The translations under genes were made by a program, and so were the position numbers. A stretch of 64,000 bases of DNA from CAUZIB01 sp963663925 (GTDB lineage: Bacteria > Acidobacteriota > Vicinamibacteria > Vicinamibacterales > UBA8438), in NCBI GenBank assembly GCA_965237405.1, contig OZ250139.1:682001-746000 (forward strand). Reading direction: 5' to 3'. The notes below the pieces were generated by a model that had not been told where the DNA came from, ran no database searches, and worked only from the letters and a program-made list of their open reading frames with translations. Every line of letters starts with the position of its first letter. Positions within the stretch are counted from its first letter, which is position 1. Of this stretch, positions 1 to 8,346 are shown one piece after another.

Positions 1-76
1 GGGCGGCAGTTTGTTGCGGGGGAGTGATTGGGGAGTACTTTTAGAGAACAGAAAACAGGAGATAAGGAGACCGACG

Positions 77-826
77 ATGTTGTTTCGGAGAGTGTTCCTG
101 GTGACTGGGATGATGCTCATGTCGCTGGCAGGTGGAGTCCTAGGGGGCGTGTTGACGGAGATCCGGATCGTAAAGTCAGTCGTGGCGGCCGAGTTCGCGG
201 GAACCCAGGGCTCGGCCGTCGTGACCGCTCGACAAGTCAATCTCGTTGATGCGTCGGGCGCTTTGCGAGCGGTCCTCAGCGCCCGCGACGAGCGGGGGAT
301 GGCCTCGCTTGCGTTTTACGACTTCGAGGGGCAGGTGCGCAATGTCGTGGGCGTCGAGGACGATGGTCGGCCTTTCCTGCGTTTGCTGACCAACGATGGC
401 CGGCGTCGTTTACTGGCAACCCTTGAAAACGATGACGCGCTCGTGATCGTGGGTGACGAAGCCGACCGCAGTGCGGTGTTCGGGTCAGTCGGTGGCAGCC
501 CGGTGATTAACTTTGGCGTGGGTGGAGTGAAGCGCGTCCGGCTGCAGCTCAACCGAACCGGACAGCCGAATTTCGGGCTCTTTGACGCGGAGGGTCGCCG
601 TGGCGCTACCATGGTCCTCGACGAGACAGAGGCGCCGCTCTTTACGTTGTACAAAGAGGGCCACGCGCGGGTTACGTTGGGCGTTGTCCAGCAGTCGACG
701 GTATTCAACATGGGGAATGCCACCCAGACACGCTTGGTTATGGGCGTCAGGTCTGATGGGTTTCCAAGCCTGAGCTTCTATGACGAGGGAGGCCAAATAT
801 TTGAACAGCTTCCGGTCAGCCGGTAG
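77..826 (+). CDS. Secreted or membrane-anchored protein of unknown function
   Basis: I do not recognise the family. The product is about 249 residues. A hydrophobic N-terminal segment (residues about 3-25) looks like a signal peptide or membrane anchor. The rest alternates short hydrophobic strands with Gly/Asp-rich turns (for example LRLLTNDGRRRLLATLENDD), which suggests repeated beta-structure outside the cytoplasm. I chose the ATG at 77 because a purine-rich AGGAGATAAGGAGA block lies directly upstream. An upstream in-frame ATG at 11 would put a charged tail before the signal. It is followed by a dienelactone hydrolase on the same strand after 30 bases. Export is inferred and the role is unknown. 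Confidence 0.7.
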   Translation: MLFRRVFLVTGMMLMSLAGGVLGGVLTEIRIVKSVVAAEFAGTQGSAVVTARQVNLVDASGALRAVLSARDERGMASLAFYDFEGQVRNVVGVEDDGRPFLRLLTNDGRRRLLATLENDDALVIVGDEADRSAVFGSVGGSPVINFGVGGVKRVRLQLNRTGQPNFGLFDAEGRRGATMVLDETEAPLFTLYKEGHARVTLGVVQQSTVFNMGNATQTRLVMGVRSDGFPSLSFYDEGGQIFEQLPVSR

Positions 827-856
827 GCACAAATCACTGTGTTATTCTGACGTCGC

Positions 857-1537
857 ATGATTCGGTATTCCACGAACGGCACCACTGGGAGTGGTTACCT
901 CTCGACGCCCGCGGGCGGTTCCGGACCGGGCGTTATCGTGATTCAGGAATGGTGGGGTCTCGTCGATCACATCAAGAATGTAGCCGACCGTTTCGCCGAG
1001 GCGGGGTTTGTGGCGCTTGCGCCGGACATGTACGAAGGGCAGAAGACCGATAGCCCAGACGAGGCCGGCAAGCTGATGATGGCGATCGAAATCGACAAGG
1101 CGGAGAAGAATCTCCGAGGCGCGATCGACTACCTGTTGTCGCGCGACGAGGTTGTGGGTCCTAAAGTCGGAACGGTCGGTTTTTGTATGGGGGGGCAGCT
1201 GTCATTGTACGCAGCGTGTGCGAACCCGAAGGTCGGCGCGTGTGTCGACTTCTACGGCATCCACCCCAACGTCCAGCCGAATCTCGAAAGACTCCAGGCG
1301 CCGGTACTCGGATTTTTTGCAGAAAATGATGGCTTTGTAACCCCTGAGGTCGCACATAAACTCGAAGCCGATCTCCAGGCTGCTGGCAAGCAGGTCGAGA
1401 TGACGATCTTCGAGGGTGCTGACCACGCATTCTTCAATGACACCCGCCACCAAGTGTACCATGCCACCTACGCTGCTCAGTGTTGGGACCGGATGGTGGT
1501 GTTTTTTGACCAGCACCTGCGACAGGTGGATCGGTAG
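857..1537 (+). CDS. Dienelactone hydrolase family protein
   Basis: This is a cytoplasmic alpha/beta hydrolase of the dienelactone (carboxymethylenebutenolidase) family, 226 residues, close to the usual 220-250. The nucleophile Cys110 lies in GFCMGG. Asp158 (AENDGF) and His190 (GADHAFFN) complete a Cys-Asp-His triad, and Glu31 in QEWWG matches the conserved glutamate that activates the cysteine. The classical substrate is a lactone intermediate of chloroaromatic degradation, but the family is broad and the real substrate cannot be read from sequence. No aromatic ring-cleavage genes are adjacent, so a general esterase or lactonase role is as likely. Confidence 0.9.
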   Translation: MIRYSTNGTTGSGYLSTPAGGSGPGVIVIQEWWGLVDHIKNVADRFAEAGFVALAPDMYEGQKTDSPDEAGKLMMAIEIDKAEKNLRGAIDYLLSRDEVVGPKVGTVGFCMGGQLSLYAACANPKVGACVDFYGIHPNVQPNLERLQAPVLGFFAENDGFVTPEVAHKLEADLQAAGKQVEMTIFEGADHAFFNDTRHQVYHATYAAQCWDRMVVFFDQHLRQVDR

Positions 1538-1735
1538 CGGCTCGCGGGTGTGGGGAGACTACTGAACTTGCTTCGGTCGTGGCAGCTGTTCGTTCTCACT
1601 GTCGTCCTGTTTAGTCGTCACCCTGCTCGTGTCAGACCCAGTGACTCTGTTCGACGAAATCGTACCTGGTGTCTTGGCCTTGGGATTGGGCAAATGGAAG
1701 CGTTCATCCGGAGGAACGGGTGACGCCGTAACCCG

Positions 1736-2893
1736 ATGGCCGGTAATAGTTTCGGGCAAGCATTTCGCGTGACCACGGCTGGGGAAGCCCATGGACCGGG
1801 GAACCTCGTCATCATCGACGGGTGCCCCGCCGGTTTACCCTTGACCGAAGACGATCTTCGTACGGATCTTGCCCGCCGCCGGCCTGGGCAAAGCAAGATC
1901 GTGACGCAGCGCGACGAGCCGGACGAACCCGAGATCCTGTCGGGTGTGTTCGAGGGACGGACTACGGGAACCAGTATCGCGATCCTCGTCCGCAACCACG
2001 ACCAGCGGAGCCGCGACTATCAGGAAATCAAGGATAAGTACCGACCTGGCCATGCGGACTATAGCTTTGAGGCCAAGTTCGGCCTCCGAGACTATCGTGG
2101 CGGCGGTCGATCGAGCGCGCGTGAGACGACGGTTCGTGTGGCGGCTGGGGCCATTGCCAAGAAGCTGATCGCCGACCAGTTCGGTGGCCGGGTTGTAGGC
2201 TACGTCACGCAGGTCGGTCACGTGATTGCCGAAGTTTCTGATCCCGCTCGGGTTACGCTTGACGAGGTCGAGCGCTTACCCGACGGTGAGCCCAATATAG
2301 TCCGTTGTCCAGATCCGGGAAAAGCCGCCGAAATGGTGAAACTGATTGAACAAGTCCGGAGCGTGAAGAATTCGATCGGGGGTGTGGCCGAGGTCGTGGC
2401 GACTGGGGTTCCGGCCGGACTTGGAGAGCCGGTCTTCGACAAGCTCAAGGCGGATCTTGGCAAGGCGCTTTTTAGCCTACCCGCCGTGCTTGGCGTCGAG
2501 TACGGGATCGGGTTTGGGTGCGCCACGCTCCATGGTACCGAGAACAACGACGTGTTTTATGCTGAGCGTCCAGGTGATGATCCTCGGATCTTGACCCGGA
2601 CGAACCGTCATGGCGGGATGCTCGGCGGCATCTCGACCGGTATGCCGATCGTCGTGCGCGCCGCCGTCAAGCCGACGAGCTCCGTCCCAACCGTTCAGGA
2701 CACCGTGACCCGCCGTGGGGAATTTACGACGATCAGCACTCTAGGACGTCACGACCCGTGTCTGCTTCCGCGTTTCGTTCCCATGGCCGAAGCGATGGTC
2801 GCGTTGGTCCTCGCCGACCATTGGCTCCGCTGGCGGTCGGCGGGTCAGCTGCGTGGGCTAGACGACCAGGCAGGCGACACTCACGAAGGGTAG
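1736..2893 (+). CDS. aroC: Chorismate synthase
   Basis: It catalyses the last shikimate-pathway step, 5-enolpyruvylshikimate-3-phosphate to chorismate, using reduced FMN. The product has 385 residues, normal for the family. The signatures are all present: GEAHGPG near the N-terminus with His19, RPGHADY with His106 (the two catalytic histidines), the arginine-rich GGGRSSARET, GGMLGGISTG, and GRHDPCLLPR near the C-terminus. The gene stands apart from other aro genes. A small anchored protein starts 6 bases after its stop, so the two are probably cotranscribed. A GGAGG lies upstream but is rather far (about 20 bases) from the ATG. Confidence 0.96.
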   Translation: MAGNSFGQAFRVTTAGEAHGPGNLVIIDGCPAGLPLTEDDLRTDLARRRPGQSKIVTQRDEPDEPEILSGVFEGRTTGTSIAILVRNHDQRSRDYQEIKDKYRPGHADYSFEAKFGLRDYRGGGRSSARETTVRVAAGAIAKKLIADQFGGRVVGYVTQVGHVIAEVSDPARVTLDEVERLPDGEPNIVRCPDPGKAAEMVKLIEQVRSVKNSIGGVAEVVATGVPAGLGEPVFDKLKADLGKALFSLPAVLGVEYGIGFGCATLHGTENNDVFYAERPGDDPRILTRTNRHGGMLGGISTGMPIVVRAAVKPTSSVPTVQDTVTRRGEFTTISTLGRHDPCLLPRFVPMAEAMVALVLADHWLRWRSAGQLRGLDDQAGDTHEG

Positions 2894-2899
2894 GCGACC

Positions 2900-3379
2900 A
2901 TGTCGCGGGTATTGAAAACCGTCGGCGTCCTCGGTCTGTTGGTGCTGGCTTACGCGGGCGGCTGGATTGTGGCCAAGAGCGGTATGGGCCAGGAGGTCAA
3001 TCCTACGTCGCTAACCGAGCGTGAACGCGAGTTCGCCGAACGGATGCAGAACGTGACGCTTGTGGGCTTCTTCACGATCGAGGGCCGCGAGGACGATGTG
3101 CGTCTTCCAGAACGGTATGAGATCGCGTCGGTGACGAAGGTCGACGACTCCAACTGGCGGTTCGACGCCCGCATTACCTACGGTAGTACCGATGTGACAC
3201 TGCCGGTCACTGTCCCGATCGTGTGGGCGGGTGACACTCCGATGATCACGATCACCGACTTCCCAGTTCCCACCCTCGGGACGTTCACCGTCCGGCTCAT
3301 CTTCTATGCTGACCGCTATGCTGGCAGCTGGCAGCACGGTGACGTTGGTGGGTTGATGTTTGGGATGATCGAGCATTGA
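2900..3379 (+). CDS. Small single-pass membrane-anchored protein of unknown function
   Basis: It has 159 residues. One N-terminal hydrophobic helix (about 5-24) is followed by a mostly polar domain, so it is probably anchored in the inner membrane facing the periplasm. The C-terminus has an aromatic and glycine-rich stretch (FYADRYAGSWQHGDVGG) that looks like part of a conserved fold. I do not recognise a named family. It starts 6 bases after aroC with GGGTAGGCGACC upstream and probably shares its transcript. A functional link to aroC is not implied. Confidence 0.7.
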   Translation: MSRVLKTVGVLGLLVLAYAGGWIVAKSGMGQEVNPTSLTEREREFAERMQNVTLVGFFTIEGREDDVRLPERYEIASVTKVDDSNWRFDARITYGSTDVTLPVTVPIVWAGDTPMITITDFPVPTLGTFTVRLIFYADRYAGSWQHGDVGGLMFGMIEH

Positions 3380-3416
3380 TCGCCTGGCCACTCTTGATCG
3401 ACCAAAGTACTCCGGG

Positions 3417-3832
3417 TCAGAAATCCCGCTTGTAACGCCACCCGGTATTCGACCATCCAAAGGCGGTGGCGTATCCGGGTTGGCTCAGGCACCCGATTTC
3501 GTACGCGACGACGTCCTGGACATGGAGTGCCATGGGTCCGCCGGCCACGTCGTGAAGGCGGCCGAGTAGCCGTTCGTTACACACCTTTACCACAGCGACG
3601 CCAGGATGCTAGACAAAGTTATTGGCCCTGCCAACTTGGTGTAGTGTGCCCCATCGAGTCGGTTATTGAGCGATCGCCAATTCCAGCGCTGGACTGAAGA
3701 TATGGTGATGTGTTCGTCTCTCATCGTGTCCTCCGGGGGGGCGTCTGTCGGCGTGCCAGGGCCGTGTGATTCCGGATGCGGCAAGTGATCATAGTGAAAA
3801 CGAAGTCGTTCGCTCCGCTTCGGTCGAAACAC
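3417..3832 (-). pseudogene. Probable decayed gene, C-terminal coding remnant
   Basis: On the minus strand, 3608 down to 3417 is an open frame without a good start. Its translation has real-protein character (VCNERLLGRLHDV, then GGPMALHVQDVVAYEIG, then GYATAFGW) and ends in WRYKRDF. Just upstream, in another frame, a short reading frame starts at an ATG with a good GGAGG (about 3732) and ends near 3590. This looks like one old gene broken by frameshifts and a TAG at 3609-3611. The family is not recognised. It could instead be chance coding-like sequence. Confidence 0.35.
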
Positions 3833-3930
3833 CCATGCACGCGGGTATGTCGAATGTGGCTTGTGTCTATACTTGAAACCCGATTTGGCGTCTGGGCTTG
3901 ACCCGAGAGTCTAATGAAGGAGGAATGAGG

Positions 3931-4350
3931 ATGCGATTGTTGGTTTCACTGCTGTTCGTGTTACTTGTCACGCATTCGGCCAGCGCTGAGTTGTCACCGT
4001 CTCTCCTATCGCCGTATCTGAAGGTCCAGGTTGCGCTTGCCGCGGATTCAGTTGACGGAGTGACGGATGCCGCTAGGGAAATAGCTGCAGCCGCGGCCGA
4101 CGTGGGTGGCGATGCGTTGGCGCTGATCGGGCCGGCTAGAACTCTGATCGATGCTAACGATATTGCGGCGGCACGCGACACGTTTAGTTCATTGAGTGAG
4201 GCGTTTGTTGGATATGCGAACGAGGTGGGCCTTGGCGACCTGAAGGTGGCCTTTTGTCCGATGGTCAACAAGTCATGGGTGCAGGAGGATGGATCGATCG
4301 CGAATCCGTTCTACGGCTCCGCGATGCTGACCTGCGGCGTGTTTCGTTAG
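3931..4350 (+). CDS. DUF3347 domain protein, exported
   Basis: This is a 139-residue exported protein of the DUF3347 type, a domain found alone or beside copper-efflux membrane-fusion proteins. Residues 1-19 form a Sec signal peptide ending in ASA. The helical body follows, and the family hallmark closes the C-terminus: AFCPMVNKSW, then NPFYGSAMLTCG. Cys109, Met111, Met132 and Cys135 could bind metal, as proposed for the family. I chose the ATG at 3931 because AAGGAGG (3917-3923) lies at good spacing; the ATG at 3925 is too close. A possible TATACT -10 lies at 3868-3873. No efflux genes are nearby, so its partner is unknown. Confidence 0.85.
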   Translation: MRLLVSLLFVLLVTHSASAELSPSLLSPYLKVQVALAADSVDGVTDAAREIAAAAADVGGDALALIGPARTLIDANDIAAARDTFSSLSEAFVGYANEVGLGDLKVAFCPMVNKSWVQEDGSIANPFYGSAMLTCGVFR

Positions 4351-4351
4351 T

Positions 4352-4378
4352 GCACCGGGTGCTGCCAGCGCCCGGTGC
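4352..4378. terminator. Bidirectional terminator-like hairpin
   Basis: GCACCGGG and CCCGGTGC form a perfect 8-bp stem whose loop can pair further (GCTG with CAGC). It lies between the converging DUF3347 and tannase-family genes, 1 base past the first stop. There is no long T-run, so strength is uncertain. Confidence 0.6.
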
Positions 4379-4399
4379 TTCAGGTATCCAACCGGGTCC

Positions 4400-5974
4400 C
4401 TATGGCATCTGGCAGACGAAGTTCGCAGCCTCATCGGTATTCCCGCTACCCTGATAGACCGCCACCTGTGGATACGGGCAGAGTGGTCTGGTTCGATCGA
4501 CTTCGCCGTTCATCCGGTGTTCGGCGATGACGAAGTCGGGTGCCTTGTCTCTTTCGACCCACTCCTCCAAAACGGTCAGCATGTCGAACGTGTTGGGCCC
4601 ATTGCCGCCGCCGCAGTGAGCCATACCTGGCGCCATGAACAATCGATAGGCGTCGTGGACTTCGTCGACATCACCGATGGTATCGACCACGCGCTGGTAG
4701 TACTGCGTCGTGTTACCGGGTGAGATCTGTGGATCGCTCCACCCGTGGTACTGGATGAGCTTTCCACCGCGGTCGAAGAAGGGCGTGAGGTTGGGATCGA
4801 GTGCGTTGAGTGTGTCGTCGTCCATTTCCTCCGCCTTGACGATATCGGTGTCGAAGTGGAACCGGTCGATGGTCCACTCTGGATCTTCATACACGAGGTA
4901 GCGGTATTGTTCGAGACCAGTGCTGCGCGCCGATTGCGTCCACCCGAGATCGGTCCAACCGAGTTCGCTACCGGGGAATAGGCCGGTGATTGCCCGCCCG
5001 CTCTTGGGGTTAAGGGGAGACGAATACAGCATGCGAACGGTGTCGATCTGTGCCGCCGTCAAGCACGACGCGTTCTTGTCGGCGGTGCACTGAAGCACGA
5101 CCGGGTCGAACATGCAGCGCTCCGGATCGCCGATCACGCCGTCTTCGACACCGTCTGGAGCATCACACGCCTCGAGCGCAGTGGCATGTACCAGTTGCCG
5201 GTCGTCCGCCGACAGTCTGGCCGCCTCGTTCGCCTCCAAATACGTGGCGACGCGCAGCGACCCGGCAGCTCGACCGGTCCAGTCTAGCCCGGGCGCGCCA
5301 GCGATGATGCCGTCGAAGTCGGCCGGGAACCGTTGTGCCTCCTTCATTGCCTGCCGTCCGCCGGCCGAACAGCCGTTCCAGTAGGAGAAGCGCGGCGCCT
5401 CGCCGTAGTGAGACTCGATGATGTGCTTCGCTACCGTCGCCATGAGATGAACCGCCCGCCAGCCGAAGTCGCTCACCTTTTCTGGGTGCCCAAGGCCGAA
5501 GCTCGCGGTGTTACCGAGGTGCCCGGTGTCCGTCGAGCTCGTCGCGTAGCCACGGCCGACCGCCGTGGCCATCGTCCGATGGCGGATCGATCCGGTGAAT
5601 GCGCCGTTGCCGACCGCCTGGTACTTGCTGTTCCAGTCGACGGCCGGCATCCAGACCTCGACTTTGATGTCGGAGTCATCGGAGGGTCTCAAGGTGGCCG
5701 AGACGCGGCAGAACGCCGGCAGATCTCCGTACTGCTGCGCGATGACCTCCGCCGACGGCGTTCGGCTGCCCTCCTGCACCGGTGGGGTAAATGCCCCGGG
5801 TGCAACCGACTCGGCGAAGGTGATTGTCGTGCCGGGAAGGTCAATGGCGGTGAGGGCCTCGCACGCGACAGGGTTGGCTGCGACCTTAGCGCCAACCGGC
5901 ATGGTGGATGGTGGCTCGGCGCAGCTGATGGGGATGATGGAGCCGACGATCACGATCGTAAACGTGCGTGTCAT
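4400..5974 (-). CDS. Tannase/feruloyl esterase family protein, exported
   Basis: This is a secreted serine esterase of the tannase/feruloyl esterase family (about 524 residues), which cleaves gallate, ferulate or related aromatic esters. The CS-D-HC pattern is complete: Cys202-Ser203 in NGCSAGGRQ, Asp414 in GWSDP, and His453-Cys454 in MAHCGGG. Neighbouring cysteines 202 and 454 normally form the disulfide that holds the triad together. DGVEDGVIGDP in the lid resembles the family calcium site. The N-terminus is a signal peptide, possibly lipoprotein (ISC at the cleavage site, an atypical lipobox). I chose the ATG at 5974, behind AGGTGA. It is divergent from a PQQ dehydrogenase, which could oxidise an alcohol released by the esterase; that link is inferred. 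Confidence 0.9.
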   Translation of the reverse strand: MTRTFTIVIVGSIIPISCAEPPSTMPVGAKVAANPVACEALTAIDLPGTTITFAESVAPGAFTPPVQEGSRTPSAEVIAQQYGDLPAFCRVSATLRPSDDSDIKVEVWMPAVDWNSKYQAVGNGAFTGSIRHRTMATAVGRGYATSSTDTGHLGNTASFGLGHPEKVSDFGWRAVHLMATVAKHIIESHYGEAPRFSYWNGCSAGGRQAMKEAQRFPADFDGIIAGAPGLDWTGRAAGSLRVATYLEANEAARLSADDRQLVHATALEACDAPDGVEDGVIGDPERCMFDPVVLQCTADKNASCLTAAQIDTVRMLYSSPLNPKSGRAITGLFPGSELGWTDLGWTQSARSTGLEQYRYLVYEDPEWTIDRFHFDTDIVKAEEMDDDTLNALDPNLTPFFDRGGKLIQYHGWSDPQISPGNTTQYYQRVVDTIGDVDEVHDAYRLFMAPGMAHCGGGNGPNTFDMLTVLEEWVERDKAPDFVIAEHRMNGEVDRTRPLCPYPQVAVYQGSGNTDEAANFVCQMP

Positions 5975-6045
5975 GGTGTAATTCACCTTTGCTGTGGCGT
6001 TACGAATAACGAGACCTAGCAGACAATAACCCGCGTGTTGCCCAT

Positions 6046-6060
6046 TATCAATCGTTGATA
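6046..6060. promoter_or_regulatory. Inverted repeat, candidate operator
   Basis: TATCAA-TCG-TTGATA is a perfect 6-bp inverted repeat with a 3-base spacer. It lies in the 135-base gap between the divergent tannase-family and PQQ dehydrogenase genes and overlaps a possible TACAAT -10 for the latter. The spacing suits a dimeric repressor. No regulator gene is adjacent. Confidence 0.4.
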
Positions 6061-6109
6061 CAATGCACGCGCTCGAAGACTAGCTGTGCGATCAAGGAGG
6101 ACCAACGCC

Positions 6110-7975
6110 ATGTGTCCGTGCTTGCTGATAACCCGTCGGTTTGTCGCAGCCGGATCACTGCTCGCCGTATGTCTTGTCCAGAGCGGGTGCGCCGAGCCGG
6201 CGGAGGTGATGGCGCCGGCCGGCGATTGGCCGATGTATCGCCACGATCTCGCCGGCACCGGGCACTCGCCGCTGCGAGACATCACGGTTGACAATGTCGA
6301 GCAGCTGGCCACGACGTGGACATACGGCCTCAGGCGGGAGGACGTCGACGAAGGGCCCGGTCCGAACTCTCAGGCGACGCCGATCGTTGTCGACGGTGTG
6401 ATGTATCTTCCGGCCGCAGACCGGGTGGTGGCGCTCGATCCGACAACGGGTGAGGAAATTTGGCGATACCTGGTTTCAGAGGGCGCCCCGTCCAGACGCG
6501 GTGTGTCGTACTGGGCTGGTGAGGCCGCCGCGCCGCCGCGCATCATCTTCACCTCCGGGCATCGCCTGATGGCGCTCGACGCCGCAACGGGCGAGCCGGT
6601 GTCTGAGTTTGGTGCCGACGGCGAAGTCGACATGGTGGTCCCGTACAACTCCGTGCCGCTCATCTACGAGAACATCGTCGTAGTTGGGGCGAACACTCCG
6701 CCTGGTACCATCGGCGGCATCGGCAACGCGCGCGCGTTTGATGCACGGACTGGGAGCAAATTGTGGGAGTTTAACTCCGTCCCGCAGCCTGGCTCGGTGG
6801 GACATGACACGTGGGACGGGGACAGTTGGCGGAGTCGTTTGGGGGCGAACGCCTGGCCCTTTTATTTCACGTTGGATGACGAGCGCAGACTCCTCTATTT
6901 GCCGCTAGCGTCGCCGATCCCCGGTGCGTATGGTGGTGACCGTGTGGGCGCGAATCTGTTTGGTAACTCGCTCGTTGCCGTCGACGTCGACAGTGGAAAG
7001 TATGTCTGGCACTTCCAGACGATCCACCACGACCTTTGGGATGCCGACCCGCCGGCCCCCCCGGTGTTGTTCGACATTGCCCGCGCCAGTGGTGAGGTGC
7101 CGGCGCTGGGGGTGACGACAAAGTCCGGGTATTTGTACATCTTGAACCGCGAGACGGGCGAGCCGATCTACGGAGTTGAGGAGCGCTCCGTTCCCTCGAG
7201 CGACGTGCCTGGTGAGTCGACCTTTCCAACCCAACCGTTTCCAATTAAACCGCCGCCGATGGCGCGGGTCCGCTACGAGTCCGCTGATCTGGTAACCGCG
7301 GAAGACACGAGCGAGGAACATGCCGCCGGTTGTGCCGAGCTCGTCGAGAGTCTGGGCGAGGTGTCGAGCGCCGGGCCGTTTACACCATGGGTGTATCGCG
7401 CCCCAGGCGGTCCGGTGAGAACCACGCTCAATTTCCCAGGGGGGGTCGGTGGTCCAAATTGGGGCGGAGCAGCCTACGATCCCATGGCGGGGAACCTGGT
7501 TCTGTTCAGCATGGACGTTGGGGCTCTCGGCTGGGTGGTGGGAGCTGGCGATGACTCGCCCGTGCCCTACGAGAAGGTTGTGCCCCGTCCCGCCAGTTTC
7601 GAAGTCCGCGTCGACGACATCCGAATGCCCTGCCAGCGGCCCCCGTGGGGACGGCTGATCGCGGTCGATGGGTCGACCGGGGAGGTTGCCTGGCAGCGTC
7701 CGCTCGGCGTTACGGAGCACCTACCCGCTGGTCGGCAGAACACCGGTCGGCCCGGACGTGCCGCTGCTATTGTTACCGCGTCGGGCCTCCTCTTCATCGC
7801 GTCGACGGACGACAGGCAATTCCGGGCGATCGAGGCGGCGACAGGCCGCGAGCTCTGGGTCACTTACCTTGGGCAGCGTGGGAATGCCAATCCTATGACT
7901 TACCTGGGTCGCGACGGCAGGCAGTACGTCGCGATCATTGCAACCGATACGTTGGTGGTGTATCGGTTGCAATGA
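6110..7975 (+). CDS. PQQ-binding beta-propeller dehydrogenase, probable lipoprotein
   Basis: This is a pyrroloquinoline-quinone dehydrogenase of the quinoprotein alcohol/glucose dehydrogenase fold, 621 residues, lacking any CxxCH heme motif. The N-terminus is a lipoprotein-like signal (VQSGC at about 30-35). Propeller blades follow, with repeated VVDGVMYLPA and VVALDPTTGEEIWRY type strands. A GPNWGGAAYDP motif and the closing NPMTYLGRDGRQYVAI are typical of the family. The start at 6110 sits 9 bases after AAGGAGG. Electrons must pass to a separate cytochrome or quinone. The substrate is unknown. A cupin gene begins inside its stop codon (ATGA), so the two are translationally coupled. It is one of three non-identical PQQ enzymes in this window. 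Confidence 0.9.
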   Translation: MCPCLLITRRFVAAGSLLAVCLVQSGCAEPAEVMAPAGDWPMYRHDLAGTGHSPLRDITVDNVEQLATTWTYGLRREDVDEGPGPNSQATPIVVDGVMYLPAADRVVALDPTTGEEIWRYLVSEGAPSRRGVSYWAGEAAAPPRIIFTSGHRLMALDAATGEPVSEFGADGEVDMVVPYNSVPLIYENIVVVGANTPPGTIGGIGNARAFDARTGSKLWEFNSVPQPGSVGHDTWDGDSWRSRLGANAWPFYFTLDDERRLLYLPLASPIPGAYGGDRVGANLFGNSLVAVDVDSGKYVWHFQTIHHDLWDADPPAPPVLFDIARASGEVPALGVTTKSGYLYILNRETGEPIYGVEERSVPSSDVPGESTFPTQPFPIKPPPMARVRYESADLVTAEDTSEEHAAGCAELVESLGEVSSAGPFTPWVYRAPGGPVRTTLNFPGGVGGPNWGGAAYDPMAGNLVLFSMDVGALGWVVGAGDDSPVPYEKVVPRPASFEVRVDDIRMPCQRPPWGRLIAVDGSTGEVAWQRPLGVTEHLPAGRQNTGRPGRAAAIVTASGLLFIASTDDRQFRAIEAATGRELWVTYLGQRGNANPMTYLGRDGRQYVAIIATDTLVVYRLQ

Positions 7976-8322
7976 TTCAGCATGTCAGGCGCGCGACGAT
8001 GAAGATCGACCGCTGGGATGAAGAACGCGACGGTCCAGTGAGTGAGGTGGTGCTTCGGAATCGTCTCGAAGCACGCGGCTACATCGTGTCTCGATACACC
8101 TATTTTCCTGGCACCGAGTTTCCGGACCACACCCATGACGTCCACAAGGTGGATGCGGTGCTCTCAGGAACCTTCCAGATCGTTCTCGAGGGTCAAGAAG
8201 TGTTGCTTGGCCCCGGAGATGCGGTTGATGTGCCCCGGGGCGCTACGCACCGGGCGGCGGTGGTTGGCGACGAGCCGGTCGTTAGTCTCGATGCGGTCCG
8301 GAGTGCCCGCAGTTCAAAATAG
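7972..8322 (+). CDS. Cupin domain protein
   Basis: This is a single-domain cupin of 116 residues (or 107 if the ATG at 7999 is used). It shows the two cupin motifs: FPDHTHDVHKVDAVLSG with metal-type histidines, and LLGPGDAVDVPRGATHR. Cupins this small are often metal-dependent isomerases, lyases or ligand sensors; nothing decides which. It starts within the PQQ dehydrogenase stop codon (ATGA overlap), so it belongs to that transcript and may act on the same pathway. There is no signal peptide, so it is probably cytoplasmic although its partner is exported. Confidence 0.85.
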   Translation: MIQHVRRATMKIDRWDEERDGPVSEVVLRNRLEARGYIVSRYTYFPGTEFPDHTHDVHKVDAVLSGTFQIVLEGQEVLLGPGDAVDVPRGATHRAAVVGDEPVVSLDAVRSARSSK

Positions 8323-8328
8323 GAGGCG

Positions 8329-8346
8329 TTAGGCCGCGCGGCCTAA
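8329..8346. terminator. Palindromic hairpin between convergent genes
   Basis: TTAGGCCGCGCGGCCTAA is a perfect 18-base palindrome between the cupin stop (8322) and the DUF1552 stop on the other strand (8343-8345), which it overlaps. It could end transcripts from both sides. No T-run is seen. Confidence 0.5.

Noticed and set aside
1538..1735. Possible coding remnant before aroC
   Set aside because: One frame is open for about 55 codons but has no motif, no ribosome site and no protein-like pattern.
6905..7720. A 271-residue minus-strand frame inside the first PQQ gene
   Set aside because: It lies wholly opposite a confirmed beta-propeller enzyme and shows no motif.
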